Assembly (NCBI RefSeq): GCF_016765615.1
Contig: NZ_JAESWA010000022.1
Span: 955,542 to 1,019,541 of the forward strand
From: Clostridium paridis
GTDB taxonomy: Bacteria > Bacillota > Clostridia > Clostridiales > Clostridiaceae
Direction of reading: 5' to 3'
Length of the DNA: 64,000 nt
Below the pieces are notes generated by a model. The model did not search any database. It was given only the letters and a program-made list of their open reading frames with translations, and was not told the DNA's origin. The position numbers were made by a program, and so were the translations under genes. Shown here in pieces: positions 18,633 through 26,919 of this stretch (position 1 is its first letter; each line of letters opens with the position of its first letter).

Positions 18633-20120
18633 TTACTTAATCCAAGCTCCATTGGCTCCTAATTTACATCCACCTATAGTTGTATTATATGCCATTTGAC
18701 CATTTGAATATAAATAATACCAGTTACCAGATACTAGTATCCAACCTGTCTTCATTGCTCCTGAGGCATCCATATAATACCATACTCCTGAAACTTTGTT
18801 CCAGCCTGTCTTCATTGCTCCTGTGGCATCCATATAATACCATGCACCTGAAACTTTGTTCCAACCTGTCTTCATTGCTCCTGAGGCATCCATGTAATAC
18901 CATACTCCTGAAACTTTGTTCCAACCAGTTTTCATTATTCCAGAAGTATCCATGTAATACCATACACCTGAGACTTTACTCCAACCAGTAGTTGCACTGC
19001 CATTTACATAATAATACCACTTACCATTAATTAATTTCCATCCACTTATACTATTTATATTTATTATTTTATAAATTCCTGTATATGTACTTTTATCAAT
19101 TCCTGATACTGTTAAATGATAATCATCATATACATAAACACCGTTCATCCTTGTGTCTACTTGGTACTTCTTAACAGGAACATCATTTTCTATTTTGTAT
19201 ACATATCCATCATTTACATACCATATATTATTATTCACATCAAGAGAGAAAAATAATATAGGTACACTATATGTGGCATTTATAATTGGGTTACCAGAAG
19301 CTATTATTTGATTATTTTCAATTTTTACTTTTTGTAACAAATAATTGTATCTATTTGTTACATAGGTATTATAGTTTAAATATATGCCATTTTGGTTCAC
19401 ATATATATATGCCGCATTCCCAATACTTTTTAGAGTTGTACTTAATGGATAATTATGATAGATTCCATCTGCTCCAATAATATTTACGTTATTATTGGCA
19501 TCTAAATAATAAAAACTATTATTATAAACAACTGATCCATAAGCTAATCTGTTAAAGTCTTGTCCCAAATAATCTGTTGATGATTGTTTTACCTCATATA
19601 CCTTAGATGAAGAATTGACTACACCTATAATATAATTTGTCACATTATTTTTTACATAACGTATTTTATATCTACTCCACTTTACATCACCCGTTGAGCG
19701 AATTGGAATTAAATCCATATATGCAATAGTAATATTGCTATATTTTGTAGTAACTGCATTTTTTTCCAAAACGTATGTACTATCTTGTTCCAAGTTAGAA
19801 ACTTTTCCTGTCTCTAGATTAAAAATCAGTTCATTGCTTGGATCCACTACTTGATTTTGTGAATATTGAACATACCAAGACAAGTCACTAACATCACTAC
19901 TAGTACCATTATTATAATATTTTAGTCCAAATTCTGAGTCTAGAAGTGTCTTATCCTTATACTGAATTCCAGTCATGATATACGCTTCACTATAGTCTAA
20001 ATATTTTGGTACTGTACTTTCTGCTGCATTAATTTTTTTTGCTAATACGTTAATTGGTAGTACTGTAAGTATAAAAATATATAATATCAATATACCTAAA
20101 GCTTTTTTTAAGTTTTTCAT
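18633..20120 (-). CDS. secreted choline-binding repeat protein, N-terminal domain unknown
   Basis: 495 residues. Signal peptide MKNLKKALGILILYIFILTV ... LAKK. Residues ~35-365 are rich in Tyr/Asn/Val beta strands and look like a propeller-type or DUF5050-like domain; I do not recognise an enzyme motif. From ~370 to the end there are seven ~20-residue choline-binding repeats; four units of form GWNKVSGVWYYMDASGAMKT are nearly identical at DNA level. It likely sits on phosphocholine-bearing wall polymer. The neighbouring choline-binding gene downstream is read the same way. Confidence 0.8.
   Translation of the reverse strand: MKNLKKALGILILYIFILTVLPINVLAKKINAAESTVPKYLDYSEAYIMTGIQYKDKTLLDSEFGLKYYNNGTSSDVSDLSWYVQYSQNQVVDPSNELIFNLETGKVSNLEQDSTYVLEKNAVTTKYSNITIAYMDLIPIRSTGDVKWSRYKIRYVKNNVTNYIIGVVNSSSKVYEVKQSSTDYLGQDFNRLAYGSVVYNNSFYYLDANNNVNIIGADGIYHNYPLSTTLKSIGNAAYIYVNQNGIYLNYNTYVTNRYNYLLQKVKIENNQIIASGNPIINATYSVPILFFSLDVNNNIWYVNDGYVYKIENDVPVKKYQVDTRMNGVYVYDDYHLTVSGIDKSTYTGIYKIININSISGWKLINGKWYYYVNGSATTGWSKVSGVWYYMDTSGIMKTGWNKVSGVWYYMDASGAMKTGWNKVSGAWYYMDATGAMKTGWNKVSGVWYYMDASGAMKTGWILVSGNWYYLYSNGQMAYNTTIGGCKLGANGAWIK
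18721..18990. repeat. tandem 60-bp repeat inside the choline-binding protein gene
   Basis: Consecutive 60-bp units differ by only a few bases (compare 18781-18840, 18841-18900 and 18901-18960). Each encodes one choline-binding repeat. The DNA identity is higher than protein selection needs, pointing to recent unequal crossing-over or gene conversion. Confidence 0.85.
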
Positions 20121-20285
20121 TTAATTTCCCCCTTTTGTATTTCTTTATCTTAAGCATAACAAAAATATTGTCCTGCAAAAAATAACTTTAATTCAAATAT
20201 ATAATGCCAAAATATATATAAATTTCATTGATAATTACTTTATCTTTGCATAATATAATATCAATACACTATATATTACCTATTT

Positions 20286-22019
20286 TCAATCTTTCAAAGT
20301 ATCTTCTAATGTTGCTCCCAATTGATTTTTAAGGTATTTTGTTCTAAAACTTCTATTGCCATTTGCTTCTGAATAGATTTTATTCAGAATAGGAAGAATT
20401 TTTTCATCATGCTTTATATACTTATATGCTTCCTTATAACTTTGCGAATTATATTTTTCTTCATGTACAAGTTGAATTCTTAATTCCTTACCTTTTGAGT
20501 TATTCAACTTTTCATAAACATATGCTAAATTCCATTTTATCAAAACATTTTCTTCATGAGCCTTCAGTCCATTAATCAAAGCTTCTTCTGAAGTCTTTAA
20601 GTCTTTTTCACTAAATTCTGAATGAGTATTTTTTATAAACGAATCGCTTCTAATTTGATAAATTCTCCAATCATGAAATAAGTTTATCTCTGATATTTTC
20701 TTACTTATATTAAAGTTTTCATATAATACCGATAAGTATGAAACTCTTAATATTGTTTCATTAAAAATAACACCTGTTGAAATAAATATTAGAAGTATAA
20801 TTGGAATTTTGTATTTAAAACTATATCTTTCCTTTACCAATACCTTATTATCATAGGTTAATGTAAACAATAGCAGTATTATAATAGGTGAATATATGAA
20901 ATCAAAATCCATCATTGAATGAATAACTATAATTAGCAATAAAAATACCTTATCAAAATCTCGATTTTTATATAATTTAATAAGTGACATTATTATAATT
21001 ACTGCTAATAATATCCCTCCTACTATTCCAAGTTCAAATGATGTATGTAATATTGAATTATGAATATACTTTATGTCGTAGAATCCACTTTGGATTTTAA
21101 ATTGTTTATACTGAAAAGTTCCTATTCCATATCCAAATAGCTTGAGATTTTTAATAACATCACTAAATGTTAATAATCTTTCCTGTAAGGAGCCATTGCT
21201 GCTACTAATATTTCCTATTCTCTCAAATGTATTTACTTTTAAAAATAAAGTAAAGGAAGTAATTAGAATTATTGAAATACCACACAAAATCTTTGATTTA
21301 TTAAATCCTTTAAATTCATAAAATAGATATAAAATAAGTGGCAACGCTACTATTCCTAATATTGGTACATATTCAAGCATAACAAATAGTAACAATGAAA
21401 CTATAAAGGTTTCAAATAAAACATGTTTATATCTTCTAAATTCTATATACAGTATATTTACTACTAATAATATTAATGTTGTTCTAGACCCAGTATATAA
21501 AATTGTCAACATATATATGACATTTATAACTTTTCCATATTTATTCTCATTAAACTTGCAATTAATATTTAATAGAATAAGGATTAAAAGTGCATAACTG
21601 TTGGCATAGCCTAAGTTCCCATATACCCTAACATTGTAGTAAATTCCTAAGTAAAGAATATATCCAAGTGCAACAACAGCTGTTGCTATTACAGTTATAT
21701 TAATCATCTTTTTCATTTCCTTAATTCCAGTAATTGTATACATGGACTTAAACACTAGATAATATAGTGGAATTACTATGTAGGTACCCATAGATGCAAT
21801 TTGATCTATTTTTATTCCATAAATTAAAATACTTATTACACTCCAGCCTAATAATCCCAAGGAAACTAATAGAACTTTTTTATAGATTAATACAGGTTTG
21901 TTTTTTAATAAGTAAAATATCCCAAGTAAGATAATTATCCAATTGGATAAATTATCCCCTAAAATAGTTACTGGAATTATTGAAATCAAGACCATAATAA
22001 TAGTGTTAATAGTTTGCAT
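20286..22019 (-). CDS. O-antigen ligase/polymerase-like membrane protein with helical C-terminal tail
   Basis: About 577 residues. The start ATG at 22017-22019 has GGAGG 5 nt upstream; an in-frame ATG 12 nt earlier is less likely. About twelve hydrophobic helices fill residues 1-420, with LQERLLTFSDVIKNLKLFGY and YIHNSILHTSFELGIVGGIL forming the conserved Wzy_C segment (Arg and His). The last ~150 residues are soluble, helical and TPR-like. In Gram-positives this family polymerises or transfers polysaccharide to another carrier. It stands alone, outside the main operon and next to the choline-binding protein genes. Confidence 0.75.
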   Translation of the reverse strand: MQTINTIIMVLISIIPVTILGDNLSNWIIILLGIFYLLKNKPVLIYKKVLLVSLGLLGWSVISILIYGIKIDQIASMGTYIVIPLYYLVFKSMYTITGIKEMKKMINITVIATAVVALGYILYLGIYYNVRVYGNLGYANSYALLILILLNINCKFNENKYGKVINVIYMLTILYTGSRTTLILLVVNILYIEFRRYKHVLFETFIVSLLLFVMLEYVPILGIVALPLILYLFYEFKGFNKSKILCGISIILITSFTLFLKVNTFERIGNISSSNGSLQERLLTFSDVIKNLKLFGYGIGTFQYKQFKIQSGFYDIKYIHNSILHTSFELGIVGGILLAVIIIMSLIKLYKNRDFDKVFLLLIIVIHSMMDFDFIYSPIIILLLFTLTYDNKVLVKERYSFKYKIPIILLIFISTGVIFNETILRVSYLSVLYENFNISKKISEINLFHDWRIYQIRSDSFIKNTHSEFSEKDLKTSEEALINGLKAHEENVLIKWNLAYVYEKLNNSKGKELRIQLVHEEKYNSQSYKEAYKYIKHDEKILPILNKIYSEANGNRSFRTKYLKNQLGATLEDTLKD

Positions 22020-22483
22020 ACGCTCCTCCATCTATACCCAAATGCTTGACTAAAATGTACTAAATACAATTACTAAATCTCTATAATAATACTTCTCAAT
22101 GGATTCAACTTATGTTAGCATATGGCTAATTTACCATCAATATAAACAATTTGACAAAGTATTATCAATATCGACAACTAAAATTTTACTATTTTTTAAT
22201 GCAACCTTTTTCTCAATCATACTCTTGATTAATAAATCTTATGGTAAATCCCTCCATTATTCATGTTTTTTTTTTGATTTAACTATAATAAATTTAAAAC
22301 TTCATGATTTTTTCTTAACATAATATTCACTAAATATCAAAAATAAAAATACTTTATTCATAAAGTTATCCTTAAAATAAAGAATATCTTGTTTTTTACA
22401 ACGTAATTTAACACAAAAAAACACACAAAAGTCTTTAAAGACTTTTGTGTGTTTTTAAAATTCAAACTATTTTATTAATTATT
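22020..22483. other. intergenic gap of about 460 bp
   Basis: AT-rich with no supportable gene. An open frame at 22099-22323 has no ribosome site and reads as low-complexity sequence. The only clear element is the hairpin at 22418-22455. Confidence 0.5.
22418..22455. terminator. long perfect hairpin terminator
   Basis: Nineteen-bp perfect inverted repeat: 22418-22436 pairs with 22437-22455 (core AAAGTCTTT/AAAGACTTT), T-rich on both flanks. It lies 28 bp after the 22484 stop on the minus strand. Confidence 0.85.
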
Positions 22484-23182
22484 TTAATTATTTTCTATAG
22501 CAGTTGTTCCATCAGTTGAATCAGTTGTTGGTGTAGAATTATCTGCGGGAGCTGGAGTTGTTGCCTGTCTTGCAATTGCTAAAGCATCATCTAAATTAGA
22601 ATTTAATTTATTTAACGCATCTAATCTTGCTTGAAGTTTTGCAATAACTTTATCCATAGATGCTAATGCATTTGAAAAATCTTTTTTATCAACCTTTTCC
22701 TGTGTATCAGCCTCTACAGTGCTTATTCCTGTTGTAGCCTTTACTTCATCGCTTGAAGTATTAAGTACAGCTGCCTTTGCTAATAAATCATTTAGCATAT
22801 CTTCTGGAAGTGTTTTATTTCCTGCTTTTATGTCTTCTAATATAGCATTTAATTCTTCTGTCTTCCCCTCAATTTGTTGTCTAACTTGAATTGTTTGTTG
22901 TCTGATTTGTTTCATTGTTTCATGCTTAGCTTTCATTGCTGTTTTGAATTCACTAATCTGTTGTTTCTTTTCATCTTTTTTTGCTTGATTAGCTTCTTTT
23001 TTAGCTGAGCCATTGTTTTGTTTTGCTTCATTATCTGTAGCATTAGTTGATTGTTTTTTGTCCTGACTTACTACATTTGCTTTGTTAGCTCCTGTATTTT
23101 CTGGTTTTCCTTTAGCATAAACTGCTGTTGAAGTTAACATTACTCCTGAAATTACTAATGCGGCTAATCTTGTTTTATTCAT
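22484..23182 (-). CDS. secreted protein of unknown function, charged coiled-coil
   Basis: 232 residues. N-terminal signal peptide MNKTRLAALVISGVMLTSTA ... YAKG, then an Asn/Lys/Gln-rich low-complexity stretch, then a long helical, coiled-coil-like region (~75-200) with many Lys, Gln and Glu, and a Thr/Pro/Asp-rich tail. I recognise no family. The gene starts 18 bp after a small lipoprotein gene, and both are probably one transcript ending at the 22418-22455 hairpin. A structural envelope role is possible; nothing indicates an enzyme. Confidence 0.6.
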   Translation of the reverse strand: MNKTRLAALVISGVMLTSTAVYAKGKPENTGANKANVVSQDKKQSTNATDNEAKQNNGSAKKEANQAKKDEKKQQISEFKTAMKAKHETMKQIRQQTIQVRQQIEGKTEELNAILEDIKAGNKTLPEDMLNDLLAKAAVLNTSSDEVKATTGISTVEADTQEKVDKKDFSNALASMDKVIAKLQARLDALNKLNSNLDDALAIARQATTPAPADNSTPTTDSTDGTTAIENN

Positions 23183-23200
23183 AATACTTTCCCCCTAAAA

Positions 23201-23515
23201 TTAATTTGCTGAATCTAAATTTATATCTTTAACATCATCAAGTGAATTTAAAGATTCTTTTATATTACTAATTGCTGAATCTAATTTATTATTAACCTTA
23301 GCCTTTTGAGCTGGGGTTAACTCCTTAACTGTACCTGGCTTAACGGTTTTAACATTACCATTTGTACTAGCTGATTTATCTGTAGCCTCACCTGCAGAAG
23401 TTTTAACTGATGCTGAACTACTATCTGTTCCATTGGAGGTTACATTGTTCTTATTTCCACAACCAGCTAAAACGAGACTAGAAATAATTACAATTAACAA
23501 TAATACCTTCTTCAT
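23201..23515 (-). CDS. small lipoprotein of unknown function
   Basis: 104 residues. The N-terminus MKKVLLLIVIISSLVLAGCG is a classic lipoprotein signal with lipobox LAGC. Next is a Ser/Thr/Asn-rich linker, then a helical segment ending LDSAISNIKESLNSLDDVKD. It would be lipid-anchored on the outer face of the membrane. It is first of a two-gene unit with the coiled-coil secreted protein (18 bp apart). No known domain. Confidence 0.7.
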   Translation of the reverse strand: MKKVLLLIVIISSLVLAGCGNKNNVTSNGTDSSSASVKTSAGEATDKSASTNGNVKTVKPGTVKELTPAQKAKVNNKLDSAISNIKESLNSLDDVKDINLDSAN

Positions 23516-23626
23516 AACTTCCTCCTTATCTGCCTTATGTTAATATATACGAAGAACATATTTATTTTCTTGGGGTATTTATAGAATTTTTTTAATATTT
23601 AATCAACAAACTTTTTTTGCAATATA

Positions 23627-23655
23627 AAAAGCGAAAACCACTGGTTTTCGCTTTT
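23627..23655. terminator. terminator after the small basic protein gene
   Basis: AAAAGCGAAAACCA (23627-23640) pairs with TGGTTTTCGCTTTT (23642-23655). It lies 18 bp past the stop at 23674. Confidence 0.75.
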
Positions 23656-23673
23656 CAATATATCTACCTAAAA

Positions 23674-23874
23674 CTATTTTTCTCTTATTGGAGTTCTAGG
23701 CGCTCTGTTTTCTATACTACTGTCTATTCTTGATTCATTTTTCCCAAGTTTTCTGGATTGTTTTGAAAATCCTATTTCATTTGCAGTTTCTTCCTGCATC
23801 TTCTTAACTTCTTTGTGAGTTTTCTGTCTTGATTTTTTATTATCCTTAGAATTCTTATTATTCTTATGTGACAC
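23674..23874 (-). CDS. small basic hypothetical protein
   Basis: 66 residues with a GTG start at 23872-23874, preceded by AGGAGGT at good spacing. Very rich in Lys, Asn and Ser at the N-terminus (MSHKNNKNSKDNKKSRQKTH), with an E/Q-rich middle and an Arg/Pro tail. No hydrophobic segment and no family I recognise. The strong ribosome site and own terminator support a real gene. Size and charge would fit a nucleic-acid- or spore-associated protein, but that is a guess. Confidence 0.6.
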   Translation of the reverse strand: MSHKNNKNSKDNKKSRQKTHKEVKKMQEETANEIGFSKQSRKLGKNESRIDSSIENRAPRTPIREK

Positions 23875-23965
23875 AACAATACCTCCTATAATTATTTATA
23901 GGTTTATTGTTTCAATAAATAAATTGAGCTATTCTAGGAAATTCTAGGAATGGTCATTAATAATC

Positions 23966-24718
23966 TTATATCTCATTGAATCCAATAAGTTTAATACCAT
24001 TATCTTTTATATATTCTTTAATTGAACTAGAAGTTAACACTTCAAATTCTTTAGCTCTGTTTGTATTATAGGAAGTTGCCTTAATTAAGTCTTCATCTAC
24101 ATAAGCTGGATGGCACATTATCTCTAAAGTTTCATCCTCATCAGCATTTTCCAATAATTTAATTAAAAATTCTTTTGTTGTATTATCTCCATAAAAATCT
24201 ATTGAGGTACTATTTGTTGTTTTAACACCTTTTTCAATATAATACTCATAATCTTTTGAATATACACATCTAAGAGGTATATTCATCTCCTTTGCTAGCT
24301 TTATAACTATGTCTGTAAGCTCCTTATTTAAAACAAAGAAATGATGATGAGCATCTAAATGAGTTGGCTTTAATCCTAATAAAAGCAATTTATTTATCTG
24401 CGCTCTAAGCTCTTTTTCAACCTCATCAAAATTAGGTTTCTTTACATTTTCAATTCTTCTGTAAAAATATCCATTATCATCAACTATAGAGCTAACTTCA
24501 TCTTTTGGCAATATAGGCTTTCCCCAACTTAAAGTTAGATGGATTCCTATATTAGTTATCCCTCTTTTTTCAGCTTCTTTTAAGGCTTCTTCAATATATA
24601 AACCATTTGCCATAGCTGTAGTTTCTGTTACTATTCCATTCTCCATGGAATCTAATATTCCTAAAGAGACTCCTTTGGTTATACCAAAATCATCTGCATT
24701 TATTATAATATTTTTCAT
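23966..24718 (-). CDS. YdjC/ChbG-family carbohydrate deacetylase
   Basis: 250 residues. Motifs of the family: IIINADDFGITKGVSLGIL (metal-binding Asp pair), NIGIHLTLSWGKPI (His), THLDAHHHFFVL (His cluster) and EIMCHPAYVD (late His). ChbG removes acetyl groups from N-acetylated oligosaccharides such as chitobiose and related sugars, using a divalent metal. All metal ligands appear present. It lies 18 bp downstream of an SRPBCC/DUF3284-like gene, so the two may be co-transcribed. The exact sugar is unknown. Confidence 0.88.
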   Translation of the reverse strand: MKNIIINADDFGITKGVSLGILDSMENGIVTETTAMANGLYIEEALKEAEKRGITNIGIHLTLSWGKPILPKDEVSSIVDDNGYFYRRIENVKKPNFDEVEKELRAQINKLLLLGLKPTHLDAHHHFFVLNKELTDIVIKLAKEMNIPLRCVYSKDYEYYIEKGVKTTNSTSIDFYGDNTTKEFLIKLLENADEDETLEIMCHPAYVDEDLIKATSYNTNRAKEFEVLTSSSIKEYIKDNGIKLIGFNEI

Positions 24719-24736
24719 AATACCACTTCCTACAAA

Positions 24737-25264
24737 TTACTCTTCAGTCATTTCTTCCTTATCTACAACTACTTCTTCAGTATCAACTTCTGTATTTGCA
24801 GACTTTCTATTAGTTCCATTTCTTCTATCCATCAATGCTTGCAATTCATTTTCAAGTGATTTTACGAAATAATCAAATCTTCTTTTAATTCTTTTCTTAA
24901 AAAGATATTTTGTCATAAATACATTTACCGTTGAAAAAATACCATTTGCACCTTCACTCTCTATTAGTACAAGTTTAGTTTTATTTTCATCTAGTGCTGT
25001 GAACTCATATCTTGATATATATACTAGAGAACCACTGCTATTGTTGCTTCTAATTTCATATACTTCATTTTTTATATAATCAGTTATCTCTACAGTCATT
25101 GTTCCAGTTTTTGAAGAATAAGCACCAACTTGCTTTGTTACCGTAGCTCCTATTGGGTCTTTTTCATTAAATCCTGGGAAATCTCTTTTTGCTGTTTTTG
25201 CAAAAATACTGAATACATCTTTTACTGAATAATCTAATATTACTTCACTTTCATGTAAGCTCAT
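24737..25264 (-). CDS. SRPBCC/DUF3284-like protein
   Basis: 175 residues. The body (SEVILDYSVKDVFSIFAKTA, then alternating strands to SRYEFTALDENKTKLVLIE) fits the START/SRPBCC beta-sheet fold, and the pattern resembles DUF3284, often found near sugar uptake or metabolism genes. The last ~35 residues are acidic and probably disordered. A GGGGG site lies before the ATG. It would be cytoplasmic with a hydrophobic pocket; ligand unknown. Upstream of, and probably co-transcribed with, the YdjC-type deacetylase gene. Confidence 0.65.
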   Translation of the reverse strand: MSLHESEVILDYSVKDVFSIFAKTAKRDFPGFNEKDPIGATVTKQVGAYSSKTGTMTVEITDYIKNEVYEIRSNNSSGSLVYISRYEFTALDENKTKLVLIESEGANGIFSTVNVFMTKYLFKKRIKRRFDYFVKSLENELQALMDRRNGTNRKSANTEVDTEEVVVDKEEMTEE

Positions 25265-25421
25265 GTTTTACCCCCTAAGCTATTTTGTTTATGATTTTAA
25301 ATTTTTGCACAATAAGAATAAAATTCTTTAAACCACTAAGTGGTACTTTTTACCCTATAAATATTATACTTATTTATGTAATTATTTTCAACGTATTTAG
25401 CCAACTAATCCATAAAAAAAA

Positions 25422-25440
25422 CAGAAACTCATCGTTTCTG
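25422..25440 (-). terminator. terminator of the DEAD-box helicase gene
   Basis: CAGAAAC (25422-25428) pairs with GTTTCTG (25434-25440), flanked by A-runs at 25414-25421 that give a T-tract on the minus strand. About 33 bp after the helicase stop. Confidence 0.7.
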
Positions 25441-25473
25441 CTTTTAAATCACTACAAACAGACACTCTATGAG

Positions 25474-26619
25474 TTAATCTTCTGCTTGTAATATCTTACC
25501 CATGTATATATACTTTTTATTAAACTTAATTCTTAAACTTCTTTCGTATTCTTCTATGATCGGAATCTCTTTAAAATCAACTAAGGAGTATGCCTCACCC
25601 TTCTCTCCTGCTCTTCCAACTCTCCCAACTCTATGTAAATACTCTTTAGGGTCTTCTGGAATGTCTACATTAATAACTTGAGTAACACCTTTAATATCTA
25701 GGCCTCTTGCTGCTAGATCAGAAGCTACTAACACTTGAACCTTTCCATTTCTAAAGGATTCTAGTGCTCTTTTTCTTTCTTCTTTATCTATATTACCATG
25801 AATAGTTGCAGCATTCACTTTATGGAATTTAAGTTTCTCAAGCGCTTCATTAGCATCAAATGCCTTATTAATAAATACTAATATTTTTTTAGCTTTTGAA
25901 GCATGAATAAATCTTCTTATGTAATCTATTTTCTTTCTTTGCTCTACTAACACATAGTTATGAGTTATATCTTCATTTACTCTATTTCTTTCCTTTACTC
26001 TTATTACCTCAATGTTATCAGCTAAATCCTCAGAAAGGCTTAAAGTAACATTATTTAATGTAGCTGAAAACATTAATACCTGTTTTTGCTTTTGAGTTGC
26101 TTTAAAAATGTCCTTAATAATAGGTAAATTCTTTTTGTCTAATAACTTATCTACCTCATCAAGAACTATAGCTTTAATATTTTGTGCTGGTATCTTCTTT
26201 TTTCTAATAAGTTCAAGAGCTCTTCCTGGTGAAGCTACTAATATATTAGGTTTATCTTTTAATTTTTCTATTTGCCTTGTTATATTCGCACTACCGATTA
26301 ATGGAGTAGATGTAATATCAAGATTTGATTCTCTTTTTATTTCTCCAATAGTATTATGTATTTGCATTATAAGTTCATGAGTTGGAGCAAAAATTATACA
26401 TTGTATTTCTTTCTTTCCCTTATCTAATCTCTGAAGTAAAGGAATTAAATAAGCTAAAGTTTTACCAGTCCCAGTCTCAGATTGAGCTAATATATTTCTT
26501 CCTTCTAATGCGATAGGTATGGTCTTTTCTTGTACCTCTGTAGCTTCAACTATTTTAAATTTATTTAATGCTTCAACTAGATTTTTATCTAATTCAAACA
26601 TATCAAATTTTTTCTTCAT
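25474..26619 (-). CDS. DEAD-box ATP-dependent RNA helicase
   Basis: 381 residues, two RecA-like domains and little tail. Visible motifs: Q motif region, AQSETGTGKT (Walker A), APTHELIMQ (Ia), ASPGRALELI, VLDEVDKLL (DEVD in place of DEAD), MFSATL (motif III), VASDLAARGLDIKGV and HRVGRVGR (VI). It uses ATP to unwind RNA, typically in ribosome assembly, mRNA decay or cold adaptation. It lacks a C-terminal RNA-binding domain, so it is a minimal form rather than CshA/DbpA. A CGAGGT site precedes the ATG. Confidence 0.9.
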   Translation of the reverse strand: MKKKFDMFELDKNLVEALNKFKIVEATEVQEKTIPIALEGRNILAQSETGTGKTLAYLIPLLQRLDKGKKEIQCIIFAPTHELIMQIHNTIGEIKRESNLDITSTPLIGSANITRQIEKLKDKPNILVASPGRALELIRKKKIPAQNIKAIVLDEVDKLLDKKNLPIIKDIFKATQKQKQVLMFSATLNNVTLSLSEDLADNIEVIRVKERNRVNEDITHNYVLVEQRKKIDYIRRFIHASKAKKILVFINKAFDANEALEKLKFHKVNAATIHGNIDKEERKRALESFRNGKVQVLVASDLAARGLDIKGVTQVINVDIPEDPKEYLHRVGRVGRAGEKGEAYSLVDFKEIPIIEEYERSLRIKFNKKYIYMGKILQAED

Positions 26620-26654
26620 TATTATACCTCGTTAATTTTTGATTATTGTGTATA

Positions 26655-26754
26655 CAGGGTTTTTTATATGAAACTTAATTTATTCTTGTTTGAAAATGTC
26701 GGTTTCTTGACATTTTCAGGCATGAATAAGTTATTAGTTGAACTTAAAACCCTA
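26655..26754 (-). repeat. dispersed ~100-bp palindromic repeat, copy A
   Basis: On the minus strand this reads TAGGGTTTTAAGTTCAACTA ... and ends in AAAACCCTG, nearly the same as copy C (40281-40379) over its full length with only a handful of differences. The ends form a TAGGGTTTT/AAAACCC(T) inverted repeat, and an inner TGAAAATGTC/GACATTTTCA palindrome lies in the middle. It sits between two divergent genes. Confidence 0.8.
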
Positions 26755-26919
26755 TACTATATAATACCTTAGTATAGGTTCTATTATCAACTTTTATTAA
26801 TAATAATAACAAATTTACTTGTTAAAAATAAAATAATCAACTATAATTAAGCTACAAAATACTTTTATTATAAAATTATTTCATTATCAAAGTAAATTTT
26901 TAAAAAGGAGTTGTTTTTT

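Noticed and set aside
18721-18990. CRISPR-like array because of regular 60-bp units
   Set aside because: Units are contiguous with no unique spacers and are in frame with a choline-binding protein.
18680-18991. Long repeat-rich open frames on both strands opposite the choline-binding gene
   Set aside because: They are caused by the 60-bp period (a multiple of three) of the true coding repeats; no ribosome site or separate signal.
22099-22323. Plus-strand open frame of 74 codons in the gap after 22019
   Set aside because: No ribosome site, AT-rich composition and Phe/Ile-rich low-complexity translation.
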